Of a stretch of DNA of 64,000 nt, positions 37,733 through 50,124 are shown in pieces. The position numbers and the translations under genes were made by a program. Source of the stretch: Arabidopsis thaliana. Taxonomy: Eukaryota > Streptophyta > Magnoliopsida > Brassicales > Brassicaceae. The notes under the pieces were generated by a model. That model saw only the letters and a list, made by a program, of their open reading frames with translations, was not told the origin of the DNA and did no database searches. The stretch covers positions 23,421,971-23,485,970 of the forward strand of contig NC_003070.9 in NCBI RefSeq assembly GCF_000001735.4. The letters are read 5' to 3'. How positions within the stretch are numbered: position 1 is the first letter of the stretch; each line of letters begins with the position of its first letter.

Positions 37733-38558
37733 AATCAGTTTTATTTAGAGATGTGTTTACATTTTTCGTTTCTTAAATATAGAACATAAAACAGGGTCAA
37801 CGCATTGCCGTGTCGTTCCTTGCCTACCCCTTCTGTTGACTCATAAAACTCATTATTATCATTTTATTGTTGTAAAAATAAATTTATTTTACAAGTATAG
37901 ATGTTGACTTATATTCTATGATTCTATCGTTGTTGAATGGACGACTGAATTTATTCTTTTGCGTAATGTTTTCATCATATATATACATGTTGATTGTTGA
38001 CGGATCGATTTTTTTTTTGTCTTTTTTTCTGATATGAGTGACGGATCGATTTACTGCAAAGAAAATCGAAATTCAATAGTCTAGCTAGTCTTATTTGAGA
38101 AGATATACCATAGATAGACTCGTAACAACGGAAATAACTTTGATCATGTCATGTTACTGTGTTAGGAACGGAAACTATACTGCAGAAATACGTACATGAT
38201 CTGAATTGAATATATTAATAACTCTGTCAAACTAGTAACATGTCATATTTATTATAATGAACTATAATCAAAATATAAAATAATCACCCCTCTCATCTCG
38301 TGCAAATCAATATTTGATACATATTTTCAACATCGTATAAATAAATGTAAATATGAAAAAAGAAAGTTACATAAGTCTCTGTACGTATATCTATCATACA
38401 ATATATCTACAAAATACAAGAAATTAAAGAACCAGCAATAACAGAATTTGTTGAGACACAAGGTAGATTAAATTATTCTAAACAAAACCCTAAACAAACT
38501 TAATTAAGATAGTATAATTATTGGCGACAAAATGTAACTATAATAGTATAGAAATATA

Positions 38559-38801
38559 TCATTTGTTGTGAAGCGGGTTAGGACCTTTGGGAACTAATCT
38601 AGCAGAAGCTCCGTAGATCCGATCATACTTCTTGTCGGCGGTCACTTCCGATAATATTCTCTTGCCGTCAAAACTTAATCGCTGGAACTCCTCCGTCGTC
38701 GTCATACTAGGGAGCTTGCGGCCGGCGGAAGAGGAATGAAGCCCGGCCAAAATGAAGATCATGACGATTAGAAACGATAATCTTTGGCTCCAAACTTTCA
38801 T
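38559..38801 (-). CDS. CLE14: CLE signalling peptide precursor
   Basis: Single exon, 80 residues. The N-terminal signal peptide (about 1-26, LSFLIVMIFILAGL core) sends it to the secretory pathway. The variable middle is followed by the conserved 12-residue CLE motif RLVPKGPNPLHN at residues 68-79, one Lys before the stop. Proline hydroxylation in the motif and release by proteolysis are typical for the family; the peptide is perceived by CLAVATA1-type receptor kinases and limits root meristem activity when in excess. The motif matches CLE14 as I remember it. The gene stands alone in a gene-poor stretch with about 2.5 kb of upstream DNA. Confidence 0.95.
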   Translation of the reverse strand: MKVWSQRLSFLIVMIFILAGLHSSSAGRKLPSMTTTEEFQRLSFDGKRILSEVTADKKYDRIYGASARLVPKGPNPLHNK

Positions 38802-41313
38802 TTTGTTTTGAATGTTTTCTCTCCGTAAGAGTTTTTTTTTTTCTTGACTAATCTTTTGTTGATGTCGATGAGTTAAGCTTAAGATTTATATTAATTACGG
38901 GATCGTGACAATGGACTTGTAAGGAAACGAACGAAATTTCTCTCAAGTCCATTAAATATTGGTAACCTCTATTGACGAAACTAACCTCTCCTTTGACTAT
39001 AAGAAAGTTCAAACGTATAATACAATTTTTTAGTTTATACGTAATTATTATATAACCATGATCTTTTTCTTCATCGTTCCAAGTTCACAAATTTCTATTA
39101 TTAAGTAACGAAATATAAGAAGAAAAACACTAAAAGTAACTTTATGTCTATATTTAGTGTGTTGATTAATAACATAATTTTTGCTGAGGTGTTTTAGGGT
39201 TTTCTTTTCGTAAATCAAACTTCAATTGCAATGAGTTTGATTATTCCTCTTTACTATAGTCTCACCGTCATCGTGGAGCATGTTTTATCGTTTTGGTAAA
39301 GTGAGAAACAGAAGTCACGACGTTTTCACAAATGGGAACATGATTTAAGGGTAATATTGTTATTTAGCCGAAACGGGTGGAGTGCTCGCGTGGGTCTCTC
39401 CGATCCGTCGATTCCTGTGATCACACCGTTGACTCTCAAATAATTTGGCTCTTCGAAATAATTATTTATTTAACTTGACATCTAATTATTTACGCGTTAA
39501 TATATAATATACTACTATCAGTTACAGAGAATAGTTATTGATTTTATTTTACCAACCAATATGAATTGCTTATAAAAGTAGAAAGTCAGCCATATATATT
39601 TTAATTTAGTTGGATCTACGAAGTATTTTGTAAGAGATAATACACAATTTTATATATGTTTTGAATCTTTGATATTTTCAAGATTTTTCAATCTTATTTT
39701 CCTAACATTTTCTTCCCTGCGAAATGGGTAACAAGGTAAGAGAAAATTAGCTCAGGATTTGTATATTGTATAGTTCTTGTTTGGAAATGTTATACTATAC
39801 TTGTAAAAATAAATGCAAATCGTATATATGGCATGTAATATAAAAGTAATGCGAGTTTTCTTTGAAATTGTAAGCCATTTGGATCAAGACACGTAATTCC
39901 GCAATCTGACGATGGTCATGCGTTAACTATAACGACTCTTGATCAGTTTTATAATTAAATGAATAGCTCAATGAATATGTGATATACGTTTACTGTATAC
40001 ATATGACATCAGTCTAATGTTATGACAAATAAAATTCCTATCAAAATGGTACCCATACAATAGTAAGATTATGAATTATCAGCTATGGAAAAGAATTACT
40101 GTTCAAAATATTTGAACTTTCAATTTAAAATTCTAAAACAAAAGTTTGGATGGTATGTGTAAACAAAACTAAAATTATCGAGGACGAGTTGAGATGTCCG
40201 TGTCATTAGAAAGAACACGAACAACAAATTAAATTGCTGTTTGTGGTAGGCTGGTAGCTCCTGCCTGTTGTCTTGGAACGTTGCCTTGTAAAAATACTTA
40301 ATGTCTAAAACTTCTTAATTATTTGAAAATTTCTAGTTTATGTTTCTAGCAAAATACAACGAACCACTTTGTCATTCGGAGTTATATAACTTAGTAAGTT
40401 CTATTATTGTTATTATGGATTTTATTTTCGATTATGAACAAACCATGAATACTAGTCTACTACTCCTAATTTGTTCAGAAAAGAAGAAAAAACTACTACT
40501 CCTAAATGAACAATCCAACACATGAAAACCATAACACCAACTTTATTCAAAAAAAATAAATAAAAAATCATCAATATCCTATAACAAAAAATTGCATATC
40601 TAAGATTTAAACCCAAAATGTGATGTACGATTGACATAACATCGTGTAGCCTATGTCACCATAAACTATCTCTATCTTCGATGATATGTGCGTGTATGAG
40701 CCAATTGATTTTGTAAATAAAACAAAAAAGGAAGAAATCTTTCAATTTTTTGGGTATGTATTAGTAGAAGATGTTACTTGCATGGTGATAATTAAGAGTG
40801 AGAAAAATTTGATATTTGGTATTTGGAACTCTCTTGTTATAACCTTGGAAAGGTTCCTTCACTCTGAAATGTTGATGATCATCAAGGATTAGGTTGAACT
40901 AGATGCATGTGTATTAATTATGTAAAAGATCATATACTAATAAAATTATCTTTGTCCATAAATGCAGTTAGTTAGTAAATTATAAAGTTATGATTAGTAA
41001 ATTATTAACTCCATTTTTGATATGAGATCAATGATGTTATTATTGAGCAAATCACGTATCATATGTATTTTACCCGTACTTACATAGTCAAATTACTTAC
41101 ATTTCAATTGTAACGATTATAAATAATAAACAAACTTCCTCAAGTAGTCAAATATATAAACACATGACTTAGACAAACAAAAATTCCTGTAACTAAAAAG
41201 TTAATCACATATTCATAAATAACAAAATTATTTAAATATGATGTTGACCAAAAATGTGTCATACATTTCTCTTTACGACGATACATCTAAGTACCAAACC
41301 AACACAGGTCGGT
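38802..41313. other. Intergenic region between CLE14 and RH48
   Basis: 2.5 kb, AT-rich. 38802-38900 is CLE14 leader with a TATA-like run near 38885. A patch near 39360-39430 is GC-richer (cgggtggagtgctcgcgtgggtc). The final ~100 bases are RH48 3' UTR. No gene, repeat or element recognised. Confidence 0.45.
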
Positions 41314-44300
41314 TTATTTTCGGATTGGAATACCAGAAATACCTTTGAGACCCATCTTAACCGCGGTTCTTCGAAACAAAGCAGGAGGTTTCTCTAAACC
41401 GATAGAATGGCAAAACCGATTAGCTAACTCGGCTAACGTGGTTTTGTCTCTACCGGTTTCTCGAACCGAGTTGTAATAACCGAGCCATGCATGGTACGCT
41501 GCTTCTTTGATACTTGTATCAATCTTAGCCATCGACTGATCAACCTGTTTACAAAACATTTGTCCTCAGTATCACTTAGCAATAAAACTCCAGTTATGGG
41601 TGTTAACAGTGAAGGCGAACAAACCTGATGTTTAACTATTGAATCAAGATCCGGAGCTGGAATTGGTTCAAGTGGCAAATCTTTAAGCTCATCAAGAAAA
41701 TATCTCTCCCATGGCGCAATCAAAAGCAATCCTTCTCCTCCTTTTCCTTCTCTTCCAGTTCTACCTAGTCGATGTATATACTGTTCTCTGTCACTCGGTA
41801 TACCGACCTACCAAAACATAAGACCAAGTCTAATCCGTTAAATATCCATAAAAGGTTGTTTTTGGCATGAAAATGTTCGCTTTGTGCTTTACCTGAATAA
41901 CCAAAGTAACATCTGGATAGTTCATTCCACGAGCAGATACATCAGATGTGACAAGAATCAGTCTATTTGATTCCTTAAACTCGTCTGATACACGTGTTCT
42001 ATGGAGCTGAGGTTTTCTAGCATGAATCTCCCTAACGTTCAATTTCATTTCCCGGAGTAGAGTATACATCAGTGATGTTACCATACCGGTTGAGCAAAAG
42101 ACTATTATCTGCGAGAATGAAATTGGATAGTTATGAGAATTACCAAGGTAAGAAAGAAAAAAACAATTGTTTAAGAGGATTTGTTTTACCTTATAATCAG
42201 GCGTGTTGTTGATGTGCTCTTTTAGAAGATGAGGTACTAAGTGGAAATGAGATTCGTGTGGAGCAACAATACAAGATTGCCTCACCTGAAACCAAAGCAA
42301 AAAAAAATCAATAACCAGATTCAAGTAACAAGCTTTTGAGACAAAAAGAAGAGCTTCAGATTTTACCTTATCATGAGTCTCTACACAACCGAGCCCGATT
42401 GTGTCGATATAAGAGTGATCCCTTTTCAAAACAAGCTGTGAGACTCGACGGACCTGAATTTAATCTAAATTTTAGCCGTGTGTGTCCGCATTGGATTTTG
42501 TGCTAAAGGTAAGAATATATGAAGTTAATTATATAGCAATTGTACCTCTTTCGGAATGGTTGCAGAAAAGAGAAGAGATTGTCTCTGACGAGGCAAACAA
42601 TCTATGATTTTTTCGACATCTCTCCTGAATCCTAAGTCTAGCAAAAGGTCAGCCTCGTCAACTATAAACAATTTAAGCGCCATCAAACGCGATGTTAAGC
42701 CAGACTTATTCTCTATATGATCCAAGAGTCTTCCCGGAGTTGCTATTAGTATCTGCAACAAGGTACGGAAAGAAAAGGAGATTGACCACACCAACTAGAA
42801 ATATAAACAATTCCTGTAAAACAGAGAATCACGATTGGTCAAACCTGACATGGCTCAGATTCTAGGCGTTGTTGATCAAGTTTGAAGCGTGTACCACCAA
42901 TTAGAGTCTGAACACCAATCCCGTCATGGAATTTGAGTAGAGCCTTGCCCTCTGCAGCGATCTGGCTTGCAAGTTCTCTTGTGGGACAGAGGATAAGAGC
43001 AAAAATCGGAGCAACTTTGTTAACGCCCTTACCGCTGTTCATAGCTTTCAGAACTGTTTCAATTGCAGGAAGCTTTTTTTCAATCTTACAACGTTATCTT
43101 AAGAAACAACAAAAGCTAAGGCATAATCTCAGGATAAGGGATTGTAAAATACCAAAAACGCCATGCTCTTTCCCGTCCCAGTTTTGGCTTTGACTAATGC
43201 ATCTTTACCTGCTTTATATAAAAGATAATACGTTGTCAAATGCTAACCATTTGAGCCAAAAGAAGAAACTAAAACCAGCAGAGTAATCAGAAAAGAACTA
43301 GAAGAATACATACCGTCTAGGCACTCAGAGAGAGTGGCATCCTGTACTCTAGTCATCTTAAGAATGCCAGACGCAGAAAGTGCCTTTAGCGTCAAAGGAG
43401 ATATACAAGACTCATCAAATCTGCAACCATTAACAGAGTTCATCAAGATTTAAACTTGACAAATCAAATTCCTTTACACAGCCAGTTTAAAATACCTTTT
43501 TGCACTGTAAATCGAGTCATGAGGCTCTTGCTTCTCCTCCATTACATTATCCACAGATTTTCTTTTACTGAGATCTTCTCTAACTGTATTAATATCCAAA
43601 GGAGGATAAAGCTCTTCATCCGTGACATTACGATTCACTCTTTTCGTCAGCTTGATATCGTGGTTCCCTAACGACGCACTGCTTCCCGTTTTCCTCATAT
43701 CCATCCAACCTATCATCTTTCCCTCATCGCCTTCTTCATCTGAATCCTCTTCAGTTGAACTATCGTTCTTCCTAAACTTCCTTCTTCCAAACAAACCTTT
43801 GTTCCTTATAACTCCAACAACACTCCTCGAGCTCTTCACTTTCTCCTTGGTACCAGCAAATTTAGGAGAAAAAGGACTCAAAGTATCTAGCTTTTTAGCA
43901 TCAAAGTCATCTCCTTCATCACAAGAACTCTCATTTCTCTTAAATCTACTCATACTCGAAAAACCTCTCCTACTACTACCGAAAACACGATTTTTACCCA
44001 TAGAATCACATGTCGCAGAAACTAATCTCCTCACATCAATAGGCGAATTAGAAGTAGAATCAATCGAATCCGAACCTGATCTCGACCCTTGATCTGATTT
44101 CTTCACCGGACCATCGTTCTCGTTCCAAAAATCCTCTGCTCCAGCTTTCATAAACCGATCAGCCAAGGTTTTGATATGTTCTTTCGGGCTCATTGGTCCA
44201 TGACTCTGCTTCGATTTCGCCGTTTTCTCACCAGAATCTGGATTTCCCCACATTTTAGCTCGGATCTCGGTCCTAATTCGAGCTTCGTAAAGCTGTTTCT

Positions 44301-44481
44301 CTTGATCCAAGAGCTTGTTCTCTTTCTCTCTAGCTTTCTTCTCGTGCATACGTTTCCACTGCCACTTGTTTAGTCCTCCAGGGAAGGTTCTCGGACCACC
44401 ACCCATGTTCCGAGAGGATATTCGGTTCCATAAGGACCCTGTGATGGATCCAGATCTTTCCCGGAGAATTAACGAGTACAT
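41314..44481 (-). CDS. RH48: DEAD-box ATP-dependent RNA helicase RH48
   Basis: Ten exons on the minus strand: 44481-43496, 43420-43314, 43208-43153, 43072-42845, 42752-42546, 42453-42367, 42285-42190, 42108-41893, 41807-41625, 41544-41314; 2397 bases, 798 residues. Exon 1 encodes a 329-residue N-terminal extension, basic and rich in Ser/Glu, that could hold an organelle-targeting region in its Arg/Ser-rich first 30 residues (SLILRERSGSITGSLWNRI). The helicase core shows motif I AKTGTGKS (372-379), Ia CPTRELA, Ib ATPGRLLD, motif II DEAD (491-494), motif III SAT (522-524), motif V VTSDVSARGMN and motif VI HRLGRTGR (673-680). Family role: ATP-driven unwinding or remodelling of RNA; the specific RNA is unknown. 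All splice sites are GT-AG and no damage is seen. Confidence 0.95.
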
Positions 44482-45004
44482 TTTCCGGTGACTCTTTTTT
44501 GCAGAGGAAATGTGTTTTTTTTCTTTCTGAGGTTTTAGGGTTTAAGGCAGTAATTGTAAACGCTTCACTGATATATCCGGTCTGAGATATAAAAAATCGC
44601 GGTATGCAATTGAAACCGGTTGATAACCAAAATTTAACCACAAATCCGGTTTGATACCCGGTCTGATTTTCATGAGAATAAGGATTAAGTAATTAATTGA
44701 ACCCGTAAATTGCAAAGAATGGAATCATAAATTTTTAATTTCTGTTATGCATTAGCTCACTAAATTTTTACTCTTAAAAGATAAAAAGTGTAGATTTTGA
44801 TGTCAAATATGTTTTCTGTGTGAAAAATCTGATCAAATTTTTGCTCTGTTTCAACAACATATAGATTACAGAGTAAAAAGAACGATGAGAAGTTGTTGCT
44901 CTTGTGTCTCTCTTGGAAGCATTCACCAACATGGAAGAGAATGTGATTCATCTGTAGCTTGGGAGAATCCGGTGAAGTGTTTTCTTTAACCCGGGCTTCG
45001 GTTT
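44482..45004. other. Spacer between RH48 and TET10
   Basis: About 520 bases: RH48 leader (44482-44600), an aaaccggt-rich patch at 44600-44665, then AT-rich sequence that is probably the TET10 3' UTR. No other feature. Confidence 0.45.
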
Positions 45005-45070
45005 CTAAGCTTTGGATCGGTAACTAGCAGCATTTCTTCTCGCACAGCATCCAACAAAGTAAACCATTGA
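45005..45070 (-). CDS. TET10: Alternative last exon of TET10
   Basis: After a good acceptor (cttttcag, ending at 45071) lies a 22-codon reading SMVYFVGCCARRNAAS..., ending AGCTTAG. It completes TM4 with the GCC motif (palmitoylation-type Cys pair) found at the end of other tetraspanins. It would need a donor inside the previous exon, for example GTT|gtcttg near 45274, which is weak, or the neighbouring TTT|gttgtc. The 284-residue form listed above retains this intron. Confidence 0.5.
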   Translation of the reverse strand, partial: SMVYFVGCCARRNAASYRSKA

Positions 45071-45134
45071 CTGAAAAGAAAACAAATAAATCAGTTCTCA
45101 CAAGAACATTTCAAGATCCACAAATTTTTTTTTT

Positions 45135-46975
45135 TTAAAACTGTTTTGGTACTGTTGTGGTTTGGCAATCTTTAAAGGTTATGTTGGAAATTTGCACTAA
45201 ACCGTTTAAAAGGCCAAAACTTTGTTCAGAGTCAAATCTCGTGCTAAGAAGAGAGCTTATCAAGACAACAAACAGGACCACATTGAAGATCGCAACAAGT
45301 CGCCACTCGGTTTTCATGTACTGAGCAACTCCAGCTCTGCGGATATTAATCAAATGAAAAGAATAGTTAGTCTCATCTGAAAATGAATGACACAATTGTT
45401 GTAACAAAAGAGCTTTAAGGGGGCAAGTTGATGGCTCTACTTGCAAGAATCACAGTTGTAGCACTTGATAGTCCTCAAATTCTTGTAAAGCTTACAATCT
45501 TTGTTAGAACTTATCGAATGAAAGCTCAAGTCATAGTAAGAAGCATTCACCGCAGGATAACCACACCTTGGCATAAAAACAACATTGAGACGGTTCGATA
45601 TTTCTGCGGATTCAAAACATCAACAAATAACAAGAAGAGACATAGATATACATACTCAGATGGTGGTCGACAACATCCAGCTTCTATCGGGGTTAATTCT
45701 GCGGATTTCAACTGTTTGATGGTCTGAGATCATTTCAGAGATCATGAGTGTCTAATATTCAATAATATAAGGCATCTTTTTGTTGGTGGAAAGATAATAG
45801 ACCTTGTATTTCTTGGAAAGCTTCCGACATTGCTCGGATTTAACAAGACAACTCTTTAGTCTTATCCAGTTACTGGTGTTGTTAAGCTGAAACATCAAGA
45901 ATTAGAAAAAGAGAAATTGAAAGCAAGTTTTTTCTATTCTATATCAGTGCCACTGTAAATTATAGTACCTGTTTTAGAAACCATGAGCTGTAATCATTCA
46001 GCTTATACTCCTTGTACCTGATTTTATGCAGAAAGTTTCAAGAATTTACACATGAAAACTGGTACGTAACCGCAGAGAAATAAGTTATAGTTACCTTAAA
46101 CCAGGGTTAGTATGGCCAGAACCATTGTTTGTTACAATGAACCTGTAAAACAAAAGCTGAGATCTTCAATGATTCAACAGCTGAGTTTTGACGATTAACC
46201 ATTAGGAAGATGAGGCTTACGCCAGTACGGTAAAGACAAGAATCGCGATCAAAACGATCAGGAGCACGGCAAGATACTTCAAAGGAAAATCAATCATGTC
46301 AAGGAAGATTAAAATTCAAAAGTTTCCAACAAAAGAAACAGAAAACAGAACATGGCAAGTGAAGGATACAATCCAAAGAAGCGCCACACTTCTCTTGCAC
46401 GCGCCAAGAAATCCGATTATGGATCTGAAAAGCATCAGATCATAGACATTTCATGAACAATAAGTAAACACACACACACAAAAAAAGAAACATAAGCAAG
46501 AACCATTGTTGGGTTATGCCAATTGTGAAAGTAGTGTAAACTCACATCAAGAAGATGAAACCACCAAGAGCTATAACTGGAAATGTAAGTGACCTTCTGC
46601 AACCATCATTGTGTGTACTCATCCACACCCCAAATATTATCACTGCCACAGCCAATAGCTTCACCAAAAGTAGTAATACACATAAATTACTATAAAGTTG
46701 CAGAAACAATCAACATTAAAAGGTAGAAACTTGCACATCATTACAACTAAAGCAGTGGAATTTCACTAAGAATCTTCATGAGACACAGAACCATAAACTA
46801 AGTTGTACGGAATCCCAGATTCTAATCCAACAAACCAAATCCATTAAAGAGGAATCAAAGGACGGTCAAATGCGGTTCTCAGAATTAGAAACTAAGTGGA
46901 GAAGAAGAGGTTTAAGCTCACCATTGTAAGAAGATTGACCCATCTGATAACGAAAGTGCTTGTGCCCATACCCAT
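45135..46975 (-). CDS. TET10: Tetraspanin
   Basis: Four-pass membrane organiser. Ten exons on the minus strand: 46975-46922, 46658-46546, 46424-46370, 46276-46221, 46142-46095, 46017-45969, 45886-45803, 45723-45656, 45566-45441, 45336-45135; 855 bases, 284 residues. Membrane segments: TM1 and TM2 regions within residues 8-80 (VNLLTM...VAVIIFGVW; LTFPVIALGGFIFL), TM3 about 75-95 (LAVLLIVLIAILVFTV), a large extracellular loop with the plant-type Cys pattern (GCCRPPSECGYP, KCYNCDSCK), then TM4 (RLVAIFNVVLFVVL). Read this way the last exon continues as ISSLLSTRFDSEQ and the protein ends VPKQF. A further exon at 45070-45005 gives a more typical tetraspanin tail (separate entry). Likely plasma-membrane located. 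Confidence 0.88.
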
Positions 46976-47693
46976 TTTTTCAAGGTTGTTGCTTTTGAAA
47001 AACCCCTCCAAAGAATTAAAGAAAGACACAAAATTCAAAGAGAAAGATGCAAAATTTGGTTCAGGGTTCTGCAAAAGATTGAGAGAAAACAAATGGGTCA
47101 GTGAGAATTTAAACTTCTCATGGGGTCTTTAATCAAAAAGAAGAAGAAGAACTGAAGAACGAAAATGACTTGAGGGTGTTTTCGTCAGTATAAGAAAAAA
47201 CAGCTCATGCTTAGTTTCAGTTATCGATGGATGGAGTTTAAGAACAGACACGACACGACATAGAAATAAGAACAATAAGAGAGAGGTCAATGTACAAACG
47301 TATACGTTTGACTCGTGCCAAATCCTAAGAGCGACCACTATTCGTTGTTTCCTTCTTTTCATAAAAGTTTTATTATTGGTTCTTTAATCTGTGGCAATTT
47401 TTAAAAATTAGAATGCGTAATTACCTTTTCAGAGCACAGATTTATTTGTCTGTTTCACCAAAAACAAAAGATTTTTTGGTCTTTCCAAAAATTATAGTTA
47501 AGTTATTCATTTTTAGGATGAATTTATGAAGTCACCTAATAATGTAATGAATGACTTAGCACATAACATTCTAACGGTAATCTGAATTTGCTCATTTTTA
47601 ATATTTTTAACCAATTTTCTTGACAAAACTAACATTCCATTACACAGTACAAAATAAAACACTCCCAGTTATAAACTCTCTTTGATTCTTCTA
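46976..47693. other. Spacer between TET10 and ABCI1
   Basis: 720 bases: TET10 leader and promoter up to about 47350, then AT-rich DNA and the ABCI1 3' UTR. No other feature. Confidence 0.45.
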
Positions 47694-48383
47694 CTAAGAA
47701 ATGTCTGCACGATCAAGCATATCAATCAAAGTCATTTTCCTTGGAAACCTAGGAGGAAGCCTCAAGATCATAGCATCTTCAATGTCTATCGGAAGATGAG
47801 TCGCGACAATCACAATCCCTCCTTTTTTCCTATGCTCTGCGATAATATACTCGAGCAATCTAACACCTTCATCATCCAAAGCAACGGATGGTTCATCCAA
47901 AAGCCATATCGGTCTATCGATAGCGAGGAGCCTCGCAAGTTGCAATCTTTTCCTCTGACCCATCGATAACATTCTCGATTTCTCTTTCACCAGTCTCCCT
48001 AACCCCATTAGCTCCAACGCGGGTTGAGCTTTGCCGATTTTATTCTCGAGAAGCTCAAACCATTGGACATTATCGAGTACTGTGAATCTCTCTTTGATGG
48101 CGTCTTTTAAAGAGATCCAGTTGAGTTGGAGTTTGTATTGTTGAAAGATTCCTGACTGTGTGATGTCGTGACCATTCCAAAGGATTTCTCCTGCAGAGGG
48201 TTTTGAGAATCCAGCTAACATTCTCAAGAAAGTTGATTTACCGGATCCGTTTGTTCCAGTTAAGACAAGTGCACCACCGTCATGAAGAGATACATTCACG
48301 TGTCTTAGAATCTGCTGCGCGTTTCTCATGCAAGAGACGTTTTGAAGAAGAAGCCGAGGGATTTGAGGCCTCCTGATAGACAT
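47694..48383 (-). CDS. ABCI1: Cytochrome c maturation ABC ATPase (CcmA)
   Basis: Single coding exon, 229 residues, the length of bacterial CcmA. It energises the CcmAB(CD) complex that releases haem-bearing CcmE for cytochrome c assembly; in plants CcmA is nucleus-encoded while CcmB is mitochondrial, so it works on the matrix face of the inner membrane. Motifs: Walker A GTNGSGKST (43-51), Q-loop region around 84-90, signature LSMGQRKRLQLARLL (139-153), Walker B IWLLDEP (159-165) and the switch His in ATHLPID. No obvious targeting peptide, in line with what is known for the plant protein. The Met at 48383 (MSIRRPQ) is chosen; one at 48404 is in frame. The leader seems to contain an intron, 48411-49047 (gtaagt...tttag). 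Confidence 0.93.
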   Translation of the reverse strand: MSIRRPQIPRLLLQNVSCMRNAQQILRHVNVSLHDGGALVLTGTNGSGKSTFLRMLAGFSKPSAGEILWNGHDITQSGIFQQYKLQLNWISLKDAIKERFTVLDNVQWFELLENKIGKAQPALELMGLGRLVKEKSRMLSMGQRKRLQLARLLAIDRPIWLLDEPSVALDDEGVRLLEYIIAEHRKKGGIVIVATHLPIDIEDAMILRLPPRFPRKMTLIDMLDRADIS

Positions 48384-49372
48384 TTTGGGACAAGACTTCC
48401 GCACCGGTATCTAAAGAAACAACAGAGCAGCCATCAAAAAGAATTAAGTAACCAATGAACAAAAGGCTTATGAATACAGATTAAGTTCAGAAACAGGATC
48501 AACAAGGAACAGCTAAAGAGAAAAAAACAATTGTTAGTCTACTAAGTAAAACCATTTTGTGGTAAGTGGTTTTAACATTTAAGGGGGAAAAAACACAAGT
48601 TTTCACTTGGATGACTCCAAAAAGCAAAGCTATAAGGAAGGATAGACTCATAGTACATGCTTGTATGCATATCTGTATCCATAGAAGAATCTACGAAGCT
48701 TTGTACAAGTTTCTGAGTTAACAAAACTGATAAAAATTATTTGGTTATGATCCTAGAGCTGATAACAATGCAAGTATATGATTTTGTAAAGCTATGAAGA
48801 TCCAAAGATTTTTAAAAAGAAGAAATCGTGACCCATTTATCATTTGGACTTTGGGCTAAGAGAAAATACCAAATACAAGACTTAAGCATAACAAATTCAG
48901 ACTATTTTCAAAGATTCCATTAATCCAATGATCCCAGAAGCTCGAATTGGAGAACATAAACGGTACTGTGAAGATTAAAACAGAGTATGAATGCTCAAAT
49001 CTGATATTCCCATCGGCGATGAACAAAATTAACCCAAGACAACTTACCGGAGAGGAAAGACGGTGGTGGTGGTGATAACGAGCTCAGAGATTGGATTGAA
49101 GAAGATGCAGATGCGATTTCAATGAAAACGAAATGGAAATCGATAGTCGATTTTGATAGTCCTGGCTCCGACAAGCTTAACGCTGTCTAGTAAGAAGGGC
49201 GGCCCCAAAATCTCTGCAATCACTCCCCTTTGATCCCTCCTTAAAGGATCTGTTGGAGAAATTTTTTAAGGCTACTTTTGCTCAACTTTATTATAATGTT
49301 TTAAGAATATTTTAGGGTTTTGAGATATTTGTTAAACATAAGGCTTGTAGTTTTATAATAATCCTCTCTGAC
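48384..49372. other. 5' region of ABCI1 and spacer to the serpin remnant
   Basis: About 1 kb. 48411-49047 looks like an intron in the ABCI1 leader, with the upstream leader exon at roughly 49048-49200. 49200-49372 is the promoter. No protein seen. Confidence 0.5.
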
Positions 49373-49396
49373 ATGGTTTTTGGTTTTGTTTTGAAG

Positions 49397-49870
49397 GCTG
49401 TACAAGTGCGTCAAGAGCTGAATAAGTGGGCTTCCGATCACACCAATGGTCTCATCATAGACCTTCTTCCTCGTGGATCCGTTAAAAGCGAAACCGTTCA
49501 GGTTTATGGAAACGCATTGTACTTCAAAGGAGCATGGGAAAACAAATTTGACAAGTCTTCAACCAAAGACAACGAGTTTCACCAAGGCAAAGAAGTACAT
49601 GTGCCTTTCATGAGAAGCTATGAAAGTCAATATATAATGGCTTGCGATGGTTTCAAGGTCCTTGGACTACCATACCAACAAGGCCTTGATGATACCAAAC
49701 GAAAATTCTCAATCTATTTCTATCTTCCCGACTAGAATGATGGATTGGATAGTCTTGTCAATGATTATGATAGATAGTCACATTACGAGATATGAAGTTG
49801 AAGTTGCTGATTTCAGAATTCCAAAGTTTAACATCTCTTGGAATTTTGAGTTTTCGGAACTTGAGTCATC
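49397..49870 (+). pseudogene. Serpin pseudogene, middle part only
   Basis: After an acceptor-like ttttgaag, 49397-49735 reads as the central serpin segment (QELNKWASDHTNGLI, TVQVYGNALYFKGAWENKFD, MACDGFKVLGLPYQQG, FSIYFYLPD) and hits a stop. A frameshift then carries similarity on to about 49870 (SHITRYEVEVADFRIPKFNI). The N-terminal exon with the first ~150 residues and the C-terminal third with the reactive-centre loop are missing, so it cannot inhibit a protease. A transcript or a peptide of about 110 residues could exist. It is a remnant of a tandem-expanded plant serpin family. Confidence 0.85.
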
Positions 49871-50124
49871 GTCGTTGTACCATCGTCTGGATTATCTAAT
49901 TAAGTCTGATAGACTAAAATGTAACTGCTACATAATAAACAATTTCTTAACAAAAAATTCTATCTCCGGTGATTTTCTTGTGGAATTTCATCGCTAGGGC
50001 AAAAGCTCTCAGACACATTTTAATTGTATAACAAGTAACTAAGATCTAAGGTTTATTCCATTTCAAAGAAATAAAAAAGTATTAGCTTAAGACCTTGGCT
50101 CATAGAGTTAGGGCACCAACTTCC

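Larger units (their letters stand above)
36581..38558. other. Intergenic region between MBD-like gene and CLE14
   Basis: 2 kb. 36581-36750 is the MBD-like gene's leader and promoter with a G-box. 37193-37732 is a retroposon (listed). The rest is AT-rich. 38400-38558 is probably CLE14 3' UTR. Confidence 0.45.

Noticed and set aside
41830-42429. A long minus-strand reading frame in RH48
   Set aside because: It reads through introns between real helicase exons; the spliced model explains it.
43622-44092. A 156-residue plus-strand frame inside RH48 exon 1
   Set aside because: Antisense of the Ser/Glu-rich N-terminal extension; Ser/Leu-rich shadow.
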